A stretch of 64,000 nt of DNA from Sergeia podlipaevii (GCA_030849805.1 JASANZ010002270.1:122242-186241); one strand, 5' to 3'. Shown: positions 31,327 to 42,285, numbered from the stretch's first letter. Notes: generated from the sequence alone by a model not told the origin. Translations and numbers: made by a program.

Positions 31327-33309
31327 ATGGAATCTACTGGCTTTCGCGAGTTCCGCGTGCATCACTCTTCCCCCGAGGGTGTGCTGCTGCAGCTGCCAGG
31401 AAACAGTGGGTTTGGCCGCCTGACTAAGGAGACTCTAGGTGGCGATGTGCTGGCGGAACGCCTGCTGAAGAGCTTTGCGGCACGTGAGCAAGTTCCTGTT
31501 GTGCTGCGTCGCGCTCGCGATGCGGAAGGGTACAAGCTGGCATGTGTGAACCTGCGTGAGGCATGGAGTGACATTCTTACATTCCCGCAGCAGGTGCGTT
31601 TGCTCGTGCCCCAGCTGCTGCGCAAGCATCTTCTCGTAGGTCTTGGTACCACTACTGTGGCTCGGCTCGTGAAGAGCAGCGCGAAGGGCTCTGTGCTGAC
31701 TATTGCACCAAACATGACCGCTGTGGCAACGCTTGAAAAGATCGATGACACTGCATATGGATCGGCACCGTCCTCTGTGGAGGTGCGTCTGCTCAACTAT
31801 GATGTTGAGAACAACGTTGTGAACGTGACGGCCCGCACGGAGGTGGTGGAGGCGACTCCCACTGATACATCTGTGGTCGCACAGGCCCTCTCCACTGTTC
31901 GCGCCGGGACCATCGTCAAGGCGCGTGTTCTCTTTTCCTGCACAGATGATGGGTGTGCGGTGGTGGAGGTGCCAGTGCACTGCGCCAACAGTGCTATGCA
32001 AGCCAATATCAGTTTGCTGGGCTACTACGCGTACAAGTGGGGTGAGACACAAGCCGCAGAGGCCCCAGTTGTCGGGTCTGAACTCGAGCTGATCGTCGAG
32101 TTTGCCGCGGAGATACCAGGCTTGCAGCAGTTGCTGCCTTTTATTGTGCTGTCGAATCGTAACCAGACCTTTGCCGCACTTCCTCTCGTGCGCCTCGCGG
32201 TAACTCCAGCTCCCTCCACCTCCTCCTCCTCCGTAGGCGGCACCAGCAGCGGCGCTGGCAGTAGTTGCAACACCAACTGCGCTGGTCTGGTCGGCTTCCT
32301 GCCCTGGCGACACACGGGGAAGGATGCAGAGGGTGACAGCGACGATGAAGCGGCTGATGAAGGCGGTGACGCCGGCGAGCCCCGCGTGCGGAGGCGCAAG
32401 CTGGAGGAGGCCATTGATGCCTACGAGCGCAACATGGACACGGCCATCCCGACTAGTCCTGATGAGTTCAAGCGACTCCTTCTGGCCAACCCGAACAGCA
32501 GTTTCCTGTGGACTCAGTACATGGCTCATCACGCGGGTTTGCAGCAGTACGAGGAGGCACGCCAAGTAGCGGAAAAGGCACTCAGCGTCATTGGTGTGCG
32601 TGAGGAGCAGGAGCGACTTAACGTGTGGGTGGCCTACATGAACGTAGAGAACCTTTACGGTACCGCCGAGTCTCTCGCCTCTGTGTTCCGTCGCGCGCTG
32701 CGGCAGCAGATGGATCCGCTTCTTGTGCACGAGCGCCTCGCGGACATCTTCCAGGCCTCCCGCAAACCCAACCAGTTGCTGGCGCTATGCCGCACCATGA
32801 CCAACAAGTTCCGTGACCAACGAAGATCATGGGAGCGTCTGGGTATTGTGCTCGCCGACCAAGACAAGCGCGACCAGCTGAAGCGTATGCTGAAGGACAT
32901 GGGTAATGCTCTCAAGGGTCCTGAGGCCTCTCTCGCAGTGGTGTACATCGCCATTCACGAGTACAAACACGGTAGTATTGAGAATGGACGTGCACTCTTT
33001 GAGGGTCTGCTCGCCAAGACCTCCAAGAAGTCCGATGTCTGGGGCACCTTCCTCGATCAGGAGATGAGCTTGCTGAACCGCCGTGCGCCAGAGTCTTCAC
33101 CGACACAGGTGCGCAACATTTTTGAGCGTGCAGTGGCGATGAGCTTCTCAGCCAAGGTGATGCAGCAGCTTCTTACTCGCTTCCTCGCATTTGAAAAGGC
33201 ATTTGGGTCTCCAGCGGATGTGGAGAAGGTCAAGGAGCGCGCGCGCATCTACGTGGAGTCTAAGATTCAGTCTGTGACCGATGCGGGCAGTGCTGGTGGT
33301 GCTCAGTAG
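31327..33309 (+). CDS. RRP5: Short Rrp5 homologue (C-terminal S1/HAT half)
   Basis: A 660-residue protein matching the C-terminal part of Rrp5/PDCD11, a nucleolar factor needed for 18S rRNA and 5.8S/ITS1 processing. Residues about 370-650 contain the HAT/TPR repeats: FKRLLLANPNSSFLWTQYMA, then a segment with EARQVAEKALSVIGVREEQE and LNVWVAYMNVENLYG, and later SKKSDVWGTFLDQE and VRNIFERAVAMSFSAKVMQQ. These are close to the family signature. Residues about 95-290 have beta patterns of two or three degenerate S1 domains (for example VRAGTIVKARVLFSCTDDG), and an acidic linker follows at about 335-355. Yeast and human Rrp5 exceed 1700 residues with 12 or more S1 domains, so the N-terminal S1 array is missing here. 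The frame is open upstream, but the acceptor at 31313-31314 fixes this start. Confidence 0.88.
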   Translation: MESTGFREFRVHHSSPEGVLLQLPGNSGFGRLTKETLGGDVLAERLLKSFAAREQVPVVLRRARDAEGYKLACVNLREAWSDILTFPQQVRLLVPQLLRKHLLVGLGTTTVARLVKSSAKGSVLTIAPNMTAVATLEKIDDTAYGSAPSSVEVRLLNYDVENNVVNVTARTEVVEATPTDTSVVAQALSTVRAGTIVKARVLFSCTDDGCAVVEVPVHCANSAMQANISLLGYYAYKWGETQAAEAPVVGSELELIVEFAAEIPGLQQLLPFIVLSNRNQTFAALPLVRLAVTPAPSTSSSSVGGTSSGAGSSCNTNCAGLVGFLPWRHTGKDAEGDSDDEAADEGGDAGEPRVRRRKLEEAIDAYERNMDTAIPTSPDEFKRLLLANPNSSFLWTQYMAHHAGLQQYEEARQVAEKALSVIGVREEQERLNVWVAYMNVENLYGTAESLASVFRRALRQQMDPLLVHERLADIFQASRKPNQLLALCRTMTNKFRDQRRSWERLGIVLADQDKRDQLKRMLKDMGNALKGPEASLAVVYIAIHEYKHGSIENGRALFEGLLAKTSKKSDVWGTFLDQEMSLLNRRAPESSPTQVRNIFERAVAMSFSAKVMQQLLTRFLAFEKAFGSPADVEKVKERARIYVESKIQSVTDAGSAGGAQ

Positions 33310-34313
33310 TATGCAAGAGAGGAGGAAAAGGAAAAAGTGGATTAGCTAACATATGAGTGGAGTAGTAGTAGAGAGTAGGGTGGCTACAAATACACGTGTG
33401 ACATGAGTAGGTGGAGTTTGTGTCACCGTTATCTTTTCTATTTGTCTATTTTTTTTTAAATGAAAAGCTAAGTGTAAGTCTACTCGTGTTGGCTCTCCAC
33501 TTTTATAATGCAATGTTTCGGATAACTATTAGTTTTTTTAAGGCTTATCAGGTGACGCATCTTCGCAGCAATAAAGATTGTAACAATGTTCAAAGACAAA
33601 GGCAATGCACTCAACAATTTGATGCCTGACGCGCATGCTTCTTGCGCGAGATCAACAGCACTTAGAAGACGATCAACACTTATCTGTATCTTTGCTACTC
33701 ATTACAGGCAGACGCAAATTGTATATATAGCATAGTATCTCGTTGCTTTGATACACATCTATTTTTCTTTTTTTCTTTTCCTCCGCTTTTTTTTTAAAAA
33801 AAAAAAATCCTATCACCATTTAAAAAAAAAGTTTTTACTGCGAGTATCGGTATTAAGAAGGAACAAATATATTGTGCAATATTGTTTCTGCTATTTTTTA
33901 TAGGACGTAGAGTCGTTGAAATCATAGAAGTTTCTACTTTTTAATTTAAGTGTCTCTTCTCAATATTCTTTTTTTTTTTCTTACTCACACACCTCTCTCT
34001 TTGAGAAACTTTACCTCTAGTATTCTTCCCCCTTCCCTATCTTTCTATCAAGTTTAAGGGGGTCGGGACAGAGGGCAGAGATCTACCTATAGTTCATTAT
34101 TATTGTTGTGAAGTCAGCAAAAGGAGAAAAAAAAGCAGCACAACATATAGATTCGGAGAACGAGAAGTTACTGCCGCCGTACCTTTATCGCCTGTATCGA
34201 TTAGTTACAACTCAAGACGCGTTGACCAGAAGTGAGTATAGAAAACAGGGGGAAAAGGGGGGCTTAGAGGAAAAAAAAAAGAAAAATAGACAACAATCAA
34301 TCAATAAATAAAA
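33310..34313. other. Intergenic/UTR spacer
   Basis: About 1 kb, AT-rich, with polyA tracts at 33796-33807 and 33822-33830, a polyT run near 33970 and a strong C/T tract at 34021-34050 ending in AG. No gene is seen. Confidence 0.65.
34021..34052 (+). promoter_or_regulatory. Predicted spliced-leader acceptor
   Basis: A C/T-rich tract with AG at 34051-34052 and no ATG between it and the start at 34314. The implied 5' UTR is about 260 bases. Confidence 0.55.
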
Positions 34314-36041
34314 ATGGAGCATTTTGATTCCGTCAAGTCGATGATCGATAACCTCCGCTCAGAGGATCCTGAGCTACGCCTTAACAGCATGCGAGGTATA
34401 CACGTTATCGCCGCCACTCTCGGACCAGAGCGCACGCGCGACGAGCTCCTGCTTTATCTCACCGACTACCTCGATGACAATGACGAAGTACTGCGTGTGT
34501 TTGCCAATGCACTTGGTACCATGCTGCATGAGGTAGGCGGCGCGGGTTACATTTCTAGCTTGCTAGGACCGCTAGAGACGCTGTGTAGCTTGGACGAGGT
34601 CACTGTGCGTGATGAGGCCGTCACGTCATTGCAGAACATCGGGCAAGCAATGTTTAGAAGCAATGCGGCCACTAGTGGGAAGGCACAGAGCGAGTTTCTT
34701 AGCATGCTCCAGCGGCTGAGCACAGGCACCCCTCAGTCCCGCAGCAGCGCGACCTATCTGGTGGCTACCGTGTACCCGAAGGTCAACGCGGGTGGCAAGC
34801 AGACGCTCATGACGACGATTCAGCGTCTGTGCACGGACGATGAGATCATGGTACGCCGCTCTGCGTGTGTGGCGATTGGCAAAAATCTTGCAACCGTTCT
34901 GGGACCCAAAGGTGCGGCAGATCTTATCCCTGCGTTGAGCGCCTTCTCGAAGGATGCGAGTGATGGCGTCCGGCTGCAGGCCGTCGCTACCTCTGCCGTG
35001 ATGCTAGAGACGCTTCCCGAGACACAGCACTCTGCGGTTCTTCTCGCAGTTCGCTTTCTTTCTACGGACAACTCTTGGCGGGTGCGGTACATGACCGCGG
35101 ACTGCCTCGGTACCCTCGCCGCTGCCCTCTCCCCACCGGATGTGGTGAAGTACATAGTGCCAATTTTTAAGGCACTCTCGCAGGACAGCGAGCCCGAGAT
35201 TCGTGCGTCCGCGGTGTTTAACATGGCCAATGTACTAGGTGCCTGCCGTGATGCCGCAGGCAAGCAGGATGTGTTGGTGACCGGCACCCGCCTCATCGCT
35301 GACGAGACCAGTCACGTGCGCATGAGTCTCGCGAGTGCGGTGTTGAAGTCTGTCGCGCATGTGCCAAAGGACCTCTGGGGCACCACCATCATCCCCGCCT
35401 GCACGACCCTTTTGAAAGATGCGGAGGCAGATGTGCGTCTGGCACTCGTTTCTGGCTTCAGCTCCATGGGTAACACTCCTGAGGCAAAAGAACTGGCGCC
35501 TATGCTGATTCCAGTTGTGATCACCCTCGCTAGTGACAGCAAGTGGCGGCTGCGCGAGGTAGTCGTGTCCCAGGTACCGTATCTTATCACATCCTTGGGC
35601 CGCAACGCGGAGGATGTGCTAGAGGTTTGCGTAGAGCGCATCACAGACCGCGTCGCCACGATCCGCGATACCGCTGTTCAGTCATGCTGCAAGCTCGTGA
35701 CGGAGAACGGGTGCGCCTGGGCGGTGCGCTCGCTGTTCCCACGTGTACAAGGTCTTGCGACTGACAACAACTATCTACACCGTGTCTCACTCTGTCATTT
35801 CTATGCCGCACTGGCAAACGTCGCCGCGTTTGACGCGAACGCCTGTGCAACCGCTGTGTGGCCCACGCTCATACAGCTCGCAGGCGATCCAGTACCCAAT
35901 GTGCGTCTGAACGTCGCCAAGGCGGTGCTTGCGCTTCAGAAAACAGATAAAGTGTCTGCGAAAGATGCAAATACCGTGCTCACAAGACTACAAAAGGATC
36001 CAGTGGTAGACGTGAGAGATACCGCGTCAAAGAAGAACTAA
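34314..36041 (+). CDS. PP2A 65 kDa scaffold (A) subunit, HEAT-repeat protein
   Basis: A 575-residue protein, close to the roughly 590 residues of PR65/A. It is built from about 15 HEAT repeats from end to end, recognisable by recurring helices with DxxxxVR spacing (for example DEVLRVFANALG, VRDEAVTSLQNIGQ, EIRASAVFNMANVLGACR and DVRLALVSGFSSMG). It ends in VVDVRDTASKKN. The A subunit holds the catalytic C subunit and one of several B subunits of protein phosphatase 2A, acting in cell cycle and signalling. The start is the first ATG after a C/T-rich splice acceptor. No unusual insert or truncation is visible. Confidence 0.93.
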   Translation: MEHFDSVKSMIDNLRSEDPELRLNSMRGIHVIAATLGPERTRDELLLYLTDYLDDNDEVLRVFANALGTMLHEVGGAGYISSLLGPLETLCSLDEVTVRDEAVTSLQNIGQAMFRSNAATSGKAQSEFLSMLQRLSTGTPQSRSSATYLVATVYPKVNAGGKQTLMTTIQRLCTDDEIMVRRSACVAIGKNLATVLGPKGAADLIPALSAFSKDASDGVRLQAVATSAVMLETLPETQHSAVLLAVRFLSTDNSWRVRYMTADCLGTLAAALSPPDVVKYIVPIFKALSQDSEPEIRASAVFNMANVLGACRDAAGKQDVLVTGTRLIADETSHVRMSLASAVLKSVAHVPKDLWGTTIIPACTTLLKDAEADVRLALVSGFSSMGNTPEAKELAPMLIPVVITLASDSKWRLREVVVSQVPYLITSLGRNAEDVLEVCVERITDRVATIRDTAVQSCCKLVTENGCAWAVRSLFPRVQGLATDNNYLHRVSLCHFYAALANVAAFDANACATAVWPTLIQLAGDPVPNVRLNVAKAVLALQKTDKVSAKDANTVLTRLQKDPVVDVRDTASKKN

Positions 36042-37431
36042 AATAGATTTGCTTTTTTGTTGTTGTTGTTATTTATCTTTGAGCTGGAGCGTGATTGTGA
36101 ATGGGAGCCCAGTATACATACTTTTTGTATTCACGAGATTGGGATGTCGGAGAGGGTGACTGCATTATGAATCCTTGGTATTAGGCGCTCTTTATAGCTG
36201 GAGCTGCCTTGTTTGTCCCCCTCACCTTTTTTATTGTTGTCGTTCCTGTTTTTATCTTTTTTTATTAAAGCTTACACTTATACACGTGATGAGAGAAGAG
36301 AGTAAGAACACATGAAGAAATGAAAGGGGGACGGTTTCAATATATACATACATATATATATATTACTGTACATACTTCCCAATTCTGGTCTATTCAGTCG
36401 TATCCCTTGTGTATATGCACGCAGATCCGTGCTCCTTCCTTCTTTTTTTTTCTTTTGTATCTCTAATCGTTTCTGTTTGTTGTTGATATTCAAAAATGCT
36501 GCTTGACGCATCGCATGTGACACCTAGCAAATAGTAGCTGATTAAATGGAGACTCTTTCACTTTTTTTTTCTTCTCTGAAAGAAAGAATATTTCAGATTA
36601 CTATTATTATCATTTAGATATGTGTTATGCATCTTTGTGGTGGTGTCGATGGTAGGATGAATGAGATGAAGAATATAGATAGAGAGAGAGAGATCAAAGA
36701 GTTTTTGTAACGCTCTTCTCTCCAAGTCTGAATTTTAACTTTCTGTTTGTTTGTCAGCTCTGGGGAATGTGTCTGTGTGCGTATATCTATTTGTTTCTGT
36801 GTGTGTGTGTGTTGTAGGTGCTGGCTTGCTTATGTTGAAATCCTCTCTTTTTTTTCTCCTTTATTTTCTGTTTTGCTAAAGGAGGACGGGGGAAAAGAGG
36901 ATACTCTTAGGTGTTTGCTACGTGGTTCTCTTTCTTTGTCTATGCGTTACGTATAGGTATGCCAGTCTTTTGGCGATGAGAAAAAAAGAAAAGAAAAGAG
37001 AGAGTGATGAGGGTTGTGATGGTCATCAACGAGGAAGCGGACACTGCGTTGAATGGCTCATGTTGCGATAAACAAAGAGAGCCAGCAGAGCCGCTCCGAT
37101 TATCATTATCATTTTCTACTGTTTGAAACAAGGGGATACATATATGTGGCAAAGAGCGATGTTAGTTGTACGTTGTGCGTTCTTCACTTCTCGCTTGATT
37201 TTTTTTCTTTGGCAACCATTTGTTTTTTTTCTTGTGGATACCGCAGTTGATGACTACCATGTAATACCAATAGTTGACTGTTTTTTATTTATTTATTATT
37301 ATTATTTTTTTTCTTCTGTTAGGCTAGAAAGGAGTGTTCGTTGCCGTTGTGCGCAGGGGAGTGCATAAAATTTGATGGTGAAACCACTACCTGCATAGGA
37401 TTCATAGCACTGAAGAGTTTCATTTCTCTTC

Positions 37432-37462
<31 letters not shown>

Positions 37463-37567
37463 AGTTACTAGATATCAATATTATCTCCTAAACAGGTACG
37501 TGCACTTGAATAGGCAAAAGAGACCTTTTCCCTCTTTTTTTTTGTCGCTTTACTTGGCTGTGCAAAT
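36042..37567. other. Long intergenic/UTR spacer
   Basis: About 1.5 kb with (TA)n at 36339-36362, (GA)n near 36680-36692, (GT)n at 36798-36812, a T9/A20 junction at 37431-37460 and a T10 run near 37535. No supported gene is seen. Confidence 0.6.
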
Positions 37568-38368
37568 ATGTTTAGGTGTTCTCTAGTGCTGCGAGGGAGA
37601 CCAAAGGGGCCGCCTGGTCTGTGCCCAGGCAAGGAGTTCCGCCTTACAGTGCCATATAGGAGCGAGGTGACAATGCTAAGGCAGTGCAACTTTAAGAAGT
37701 TCAACAGTAATATTCGTGAGCTCTTCAAGAGGCCGTTGGTTCAGAACAATATTAAGGCCATCCCACGTGATCTTGGTGAACTCCCGCGCAACTATGTGGT
37801 GAAGCTGCTCTTCTTTCACCAGCCTATCCGTCTTATTGATTTATGGGAGGTGTGCAAACAGCACGACGATGTTCCCCTTGACTCCGCCAAGCACCTACGC
37901 CTGGTTCTCAAGATTGCCAAGTTGCAAAAGTGGGTGTACGCAGAAAAGAATCAAAGCAATAACCTTTATTATTACTACATTGACCAGAGCCGTACACACG
38001 AGGTGCGCGATATGGTTCGCCAGGATGAGATTGCTCGCAAGCAGCGTGAGGCCGATGCCGAGGTAGCCGTTGAGCGCGAGAAAGAGGAGAAACACAGGAC
38101 AGACATGATGAGCCTGGATAGCAGCATTGCCGCTATGCAGAACTTGCTCGTCAGTAACTTAGCTCAGATTCGCTCCTTTGACCCCGATTACGTGGCTGAC
38201 AAGCCGTACGTCACGGAGACAGGCGCGATCAACTGCATCTGGCATTGGGACGGCATCTCCGGGAAACAGACCCGGTCTACTGAAGGTGAAGAAGGTGAAG
38301 AGAATGGGGACCGGCATGAGGAGGAGGGAATTAAAATACGGGGTAGTGCTACTACGGCAAAGTACTAG
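37568..38368 (+). CDS. Protein with winged-helix-like segment, function unknown
   Basis: A 266-residue protein not recognised. A central segment (PIRLIDLWEVCKQHDDVPLD, then HLRLVLKIAKLQKWVYAE and NLYYYYID) has the helix-helix-strand-wing order of a winged helix. A charged helix follows (RQDEIARKQREADAEVAVER), and the end is acidic. The start is uncertain. The ATG at 37568 gives a basic, mitochondrial-presequence-like N-terminus (MFRCSLVLRGRPKGPPG). However, no AG lies between the T-rich tract at 37530-37545 and this ATG; the first ones are at 37574-37575 and 37583-37584. If those are used, translation would begin at the ATG at 37673 (MLRQCNFKKF), giving 231 residues. The strong Arg/Lys content suggests a mitochondrial or RNA-associated role, as inference only. 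Confidence 0.75.
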   Translation: MFRCSLVLRGRPKGPPGLCPGKEFRLTVPYRSEVTMLRQCNFKKFNSNIRELFKRPLVQNNIKAIPRDLGELPRNYVVKLLFFHQPIRLIDLWEVCKQHDDVPLDSAKHLRLVLKIAKLQKWVYAEKNQSNNLYYYYIDQSRTHEVRDMVRQDEIARKQREADAEVAVEREKEEKHRTDMMSLDSSIAAMQNLLVSNLAQIRSFDPDYVADKPYVTETGAINCIWHWDGISGKQTRSTEGEEGEENGDRHEEEGIKIRGSATTAKY

Positions 38369-39015
38369 TTATCAGTGGTTTGTCTTCTTAGGTGCTGAGC
38401 AAGGTAGCGAATAGCAGAGAGAAAATAAAGGAGAAGAGCAAAAAGCATACTGGGAGCGGCACAAAACTAGCTTTGTGTTGGTGAGAGAGGCAGCGTGTTT
38501 TTCTTTTCTCTTTCCTGTGTTGGGAAGATACTAGTGGGAGGTATATATGTTTTTTTTTTATGCGTGTGTGTGCGTGTATTTTGAAGGTATGCGTTGTTTG
38601 TTAATAAATGAAGATGGATGGCGCACAAGCTAGTGAAGATAGCGAATAAGCAACAACAAAGAAAAAAAAAAGGTATGCAACACATATTTGTTTATTGGAA
38701 GAGGGGGGAGAGCTTCAATGAGGGGTGGAGATGAAAGGAGGAAGAAGAAGAAATATATGTGAAGAGTGGTAGTGCTACTGCAAATGCTGGGGGAAACTGT
38801 GAGCGATGAGATTTATTGAGATCTTTTTTGCCAGTATAATTTTTCTTTTTTTTTTTCCTACTTTTATTGTATTGTATTTTTTTTCTTCTAAATCTGTACT
38901 AAAAGGCGAAAGCGCAGAGCAGCACATATACACACACACACACATATAAAGTATATTTTTTGTAGACAGGCAATCTTTTTATTGACATCTTTTTTTTTTT
39001 TTTTTTTTGAAATTT
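38369..39015. other. Intergenic/UTR spacer
   Basis: Contains a T9 run, several A/G-rich stretches, a (CA)n run at 38930-38943 and a T20 run at 38989-39008 directly before the next gene. No gene is seen. Confidence 0.65.
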
Positions 39016-39639
39016 ATGAACAACGGCGCAGATTCAATGATTCCAGCAGGCACGGGATGGGAGCTGCCTACTAGCCAACTGTTTGGGATTGTCATCCCCG
39101 GCAACCCTGTCAGCACCCAGGTTCAACAAATAGCTCCGTTCAAGTGGTCCGCCGCTCTCGGGTATTCACCCAAGTCATTCGTGATTTTTCTCACCATGGT
39201 GGAGCCGCTGCCAACCGGATACGGCGTCGGACTCTACCTCGCGCGTGAGGACACGATGGAGTTTGAGTATCTGGGCCAGCTCACGCAGCATCGTCCTAGC
39301 ACATTTTTGGATGTGCCTGTCACGTTGCTGAACCCTGACGAACCAGTGCGGGTGGTACTAGGACTTTCACTGGAAAGAGAGGAAGACCTTGCAAATATGG
39401 GGGAGACACAACATCAACGCGTGCAGCAAGCGTACGCTGAGACAAAGATGGCTATATCGGAGCGTATTCTTGAAGATTTGTACAATTTTGTGTCTAGTTA
39501 CGCCCGCTGTATGAATGTGTCGCAGGTTACGATGCTGCCGCCGAACGAGGAGTATGTCGTAATGCCCGCTAGCTTTGTCGACAAGTGGCGCGCGCGTGTC
39601 ACAACAAAAATGCGCAAGGATGCGAGTTTCTGGCAATAA
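39016..39639 (+). CDS. Hikeshi/OPI10 homologue
   Basis: A 207-residue protein matching the Hikeshi family (human C11orf73, yeast Opi10) over nearly its whole length. It opens with LFGIVIPGNPVSTQVQQIAP (about 22-41), followed by SFVIFLTMVEPLPTGYGVGLY, then FEYLGQLTQHRPSTFLDV. Its C-terminal end has ILEDLYNFVSSYARC, MPASFVDKWRARV and a terminal DASFWQ, matching the family's LxxNFYNFxxSF and NPxFWK ends. Animal Hikeshi carries Hsp70 into the nucleus during heat stress by binding FG nucleoporins. The same role is plausible here but inferred. An in-frame TTG at 39007 precedes the ATG. If trans-splicing uses the first AG after the T20 run (39027-39028), the start would instead be the ATG at 39037. 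Confidence 0.9.
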   Translation: MNNGADSMIPAGTGWELPTSQLFGIVIPGNPVSTQVQQIAPFKWSAALGYSPKSFVIFLTMVEPLPTGYGVGLYLAREDTMEFEYLGQLTQHRPSTFLDVPVTLLNPDEPVRVVLGLSLEREEDLANMGETQHQRVQQAYAETKMAISERILEDLYNFVSSYARCMNVSQVTMLPPNEEYVVMPASFVDKWRARVTTKMRKDASFWQ

Positions 39640-41632
39640 AGAAATGAAATCGAAGCGTGTTTGAGAAAGAGGAGGAAGTCGAGCTACACGTGAAGTGCGC
39701 TGAAGAATTTTTTTTTAAGGTGGTCAACGCATGCATGTTTCAAAAGGAGGTGGATGGAATTGCGGCTGTATCGAGCACCGCTGCTGTGTTAAATGCATTC
39801 CGTGTATGTGTCTATGTGTGCCGGTTGACATATGCACAACGTTATTTTTTTTTCCTTGTTAGTCTACTTTTATATATATATATATTTATTTATTTATTGC
39901 GACAACCAAAATTCTATATTGCGTGATATATTAGAAAAAGAGAAGTAGGTAAGCATGCTGGAGTAGAGAAAATCATTATCAAAGGAGGTATGCTAGTCAG
40001 TGTAAAATGACGAAAGAGAAATAGTTGACTTGTCACCGTTGTTGTAACTACATGCCCCGCATGAAATGTTTAACATCTGTAACTGCTTATCTTCCTTTTT
40101 TTGCTTTCTTTTTAATTCTTTCTTTTCAACTGCTACTTTTTTTTAAATTATACATTTTATTATTTTTGAAGTTTAGTAGTCAATTATTCCTCTACTTGAT
40201 ACATACATACAGTATCACTTTTTTTTTGTTTTTGTTTTTTTTAACCGCATTGAACACACCCAAATTAAAATCTATATATAGAGTGAAAACAGCTAGCTAA
40301 CTTATAAAGAAGAATTTGTTCCTCTCTAATCATCTCCTTGTAGTTTCATTTAGGTTTGTTTCTACTACTATTATTGTTTTCTTTTTTTTTCTTGTCGGCT
40401 TCTGTGCTTGAGCTTGTTTCTTGCTTGCTATTTCATAGAAGTAAGGTCTTGCAAGTTCCACACGCAAGCTTAACATTCTCCCTCCCTCTTTGTTTTTTTT
40501 TTTCCTTCTCCCCAACACACAAACACAAAGAACAAACGCACGCATCATTTCTTTTTTGTGTGTATCTGCGAAGCATCTGCGGCGATTCTCTTTTCCTGAC
40601 CCTTTTTTTCTTCGTTTTATCCCCCTCCCATATTCAGTTTTTTTTTTTTTTTTTTGTAAAGGGCTGTGGAGGGAGAACGCTGTAGAGGAAGTTGATACAC
40701 GTGTGCGTCTAGGTTGTCAAATTGAGCAAACACAAAAAAAAAAGAAAAAAAAGATATAATAAAAGAAAACAAAAAAAATATATATATACATATAAACAGA
40801 AGTAAAGACTGCAAAGGATATTACATTTCATATATCTGATTTGGGAAAAAGAGTGAAAGAAAGGAGCTAACAGGACCTAAAGAGAGGCGAGTGTGTAAGG
40901 CCCAGAAATTGCTTTTTTTTGTTTTTTTTTCTTTGACTTACAGGTAAGTGTGTTTTTCTTTTTCCGCTGTAAAGGGGATAAACACTCACACGTCACTCAC
41001 CTTCTCTACAGTTCGCTTAACCTCGCAAAGAAGGAAGAAAGAAAAAAAAAAAGATATAATAGCAATTCTTCATTGCAGCGTAAAAAAAAAAACGAAGAGC
41101 AAAGAGAGCGAGGAAGAGGGAGAAAATTTGAATTCTTGTAAACTGCTATTGTTGTTGTTATTATTATTGTTATTTTGCAAACAACTACAGGCGCTATTGA
41201 CACAGTATTACTGTGCGCAAGGTACAAAATCACACACAGAAAGAGAGAGAGAGAGAAAGAAAGAGAGGTGAAAAGTGCTGCAACAAGGCGTTTTCTTTGT
41301 TTTTCCCTTCTCTTTTAGTTTCAGATTATTATTTTTTTGCAACCGTTTGTTACTGAGTTGCTGTTGCTGTTGTCCGTTATTGTTATTGGCATTTCCTTTG
41401 TGTGTGTGTGTGTGTGTGTTTTTTTTGTTTGAAAAGGAGGTTTTGATACGGTTTGTGTGGCCCAGAGCCTTTGAGCACACGAACTGAATCATCTTTGAGT
41501 TCTTTTATTATTATTATTCATTATTATTTTATTGTTGTTTCTTCAGTGTTCATCGCTTTGTCTGTACTCTGGAGGAATTTACAACGCATTATATTGCTGT
41601 CACAAGCACACCCTTGATCATACCATCTGCTG

Positions 41633-41654
41633 GTGTGTGTGTGTGTGTGTGTGT
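41633..41654 (+). repeat. (GT)n microsatellite
   Basis: About eleven GT units. A similar tract lies at 41400-41420. Confidence 0.85.
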
Positions 41655-42124
41655 GCATACGTGTGTTCTCGCCAGTGATCTCATTGTTTCTCTTCGAAAA
41701 AAAAAAAAGCAACTACATCGTATACAAAAAGGGGGCCTGCTCACACGTGGCTGTTGGCACTTCATTTTTTCATTTTCATTTTTTTTTTTCCTTCTAACGA
41801 CTTCTCAATTGAAAGGGGTCTATTGTAGTTTATCTCTTTGCTGCAAGTATTGTGTGGCGATAGGGCAACCGTAGAAAAACGGGATAGTAGCATACCGACT
41901 TTAACGAAAATAAAAGGTGAGTTACGTAGACACCCTTGCGGACTCTGAGAGATCAGTTTTTGCTGCCTCATTTTTTTTATAGTTTTTCGTTGTTATTATT
42001 ATTATTATTTTTTTTTTGAAAGCTGAGAAGAACACACGCACACAGTGAATTTCCTCCCTGTACCTATCTTCTTTTTCTTTAATTCTACTGTGTTCTTTTT
42101 GTGGTTGTCGTTGGGGTCTCCCGG

Positions 42125-42143
42125 ATTTTTTTTTTTTTGCCAG
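42125..42143 (+). promoter_or_regulatory. Predicted spliced-leader acceptor
   Basis: A T13 run with GCCAG (AG at 42142-42143). No ATG occurs between it and 42354, giving a 5' UTR of about 210 bases that contains the (ATT)n and (CA)n runs. Confidence 0.55.
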
Positions 42144-42257
42144 CGGGGAGGGCCTTTGCTTTAAAAGGGGGAAAAAATATAAGAGAAAAGATATATAAAC
42201 AACGCAATATTATTTCTACACGTGATACTACGCTGTATTTACAGTTCACACGCAGAC

Positions 42258-42285
42258 ATTATTATTATTATTATTATTATTATTA
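42258..42285 (+). repeat. (ATT)n microsatellite in 5' UTR
   Basis: About nine ATT units. The frame upstream of 42354 reads through it as an Ile string, which is why that extension is rejected. Confidence 0.9.

Noticed and set aside
31435..32730. 431-codon open frame on the minus strand
   Set aside because: It is antisense to Rrp5, with His/Leu/Arg-rich low-quality sequence and no recognisable domain.
40930..40952. TTACAG followed by GTAAGT, resembling a cis-intron acceptor next to a donor
   Set aside because: There is no flanking coding sequence to join. Trypanosomatid cis-introns are very rare, and the six-base match is expected by chance.
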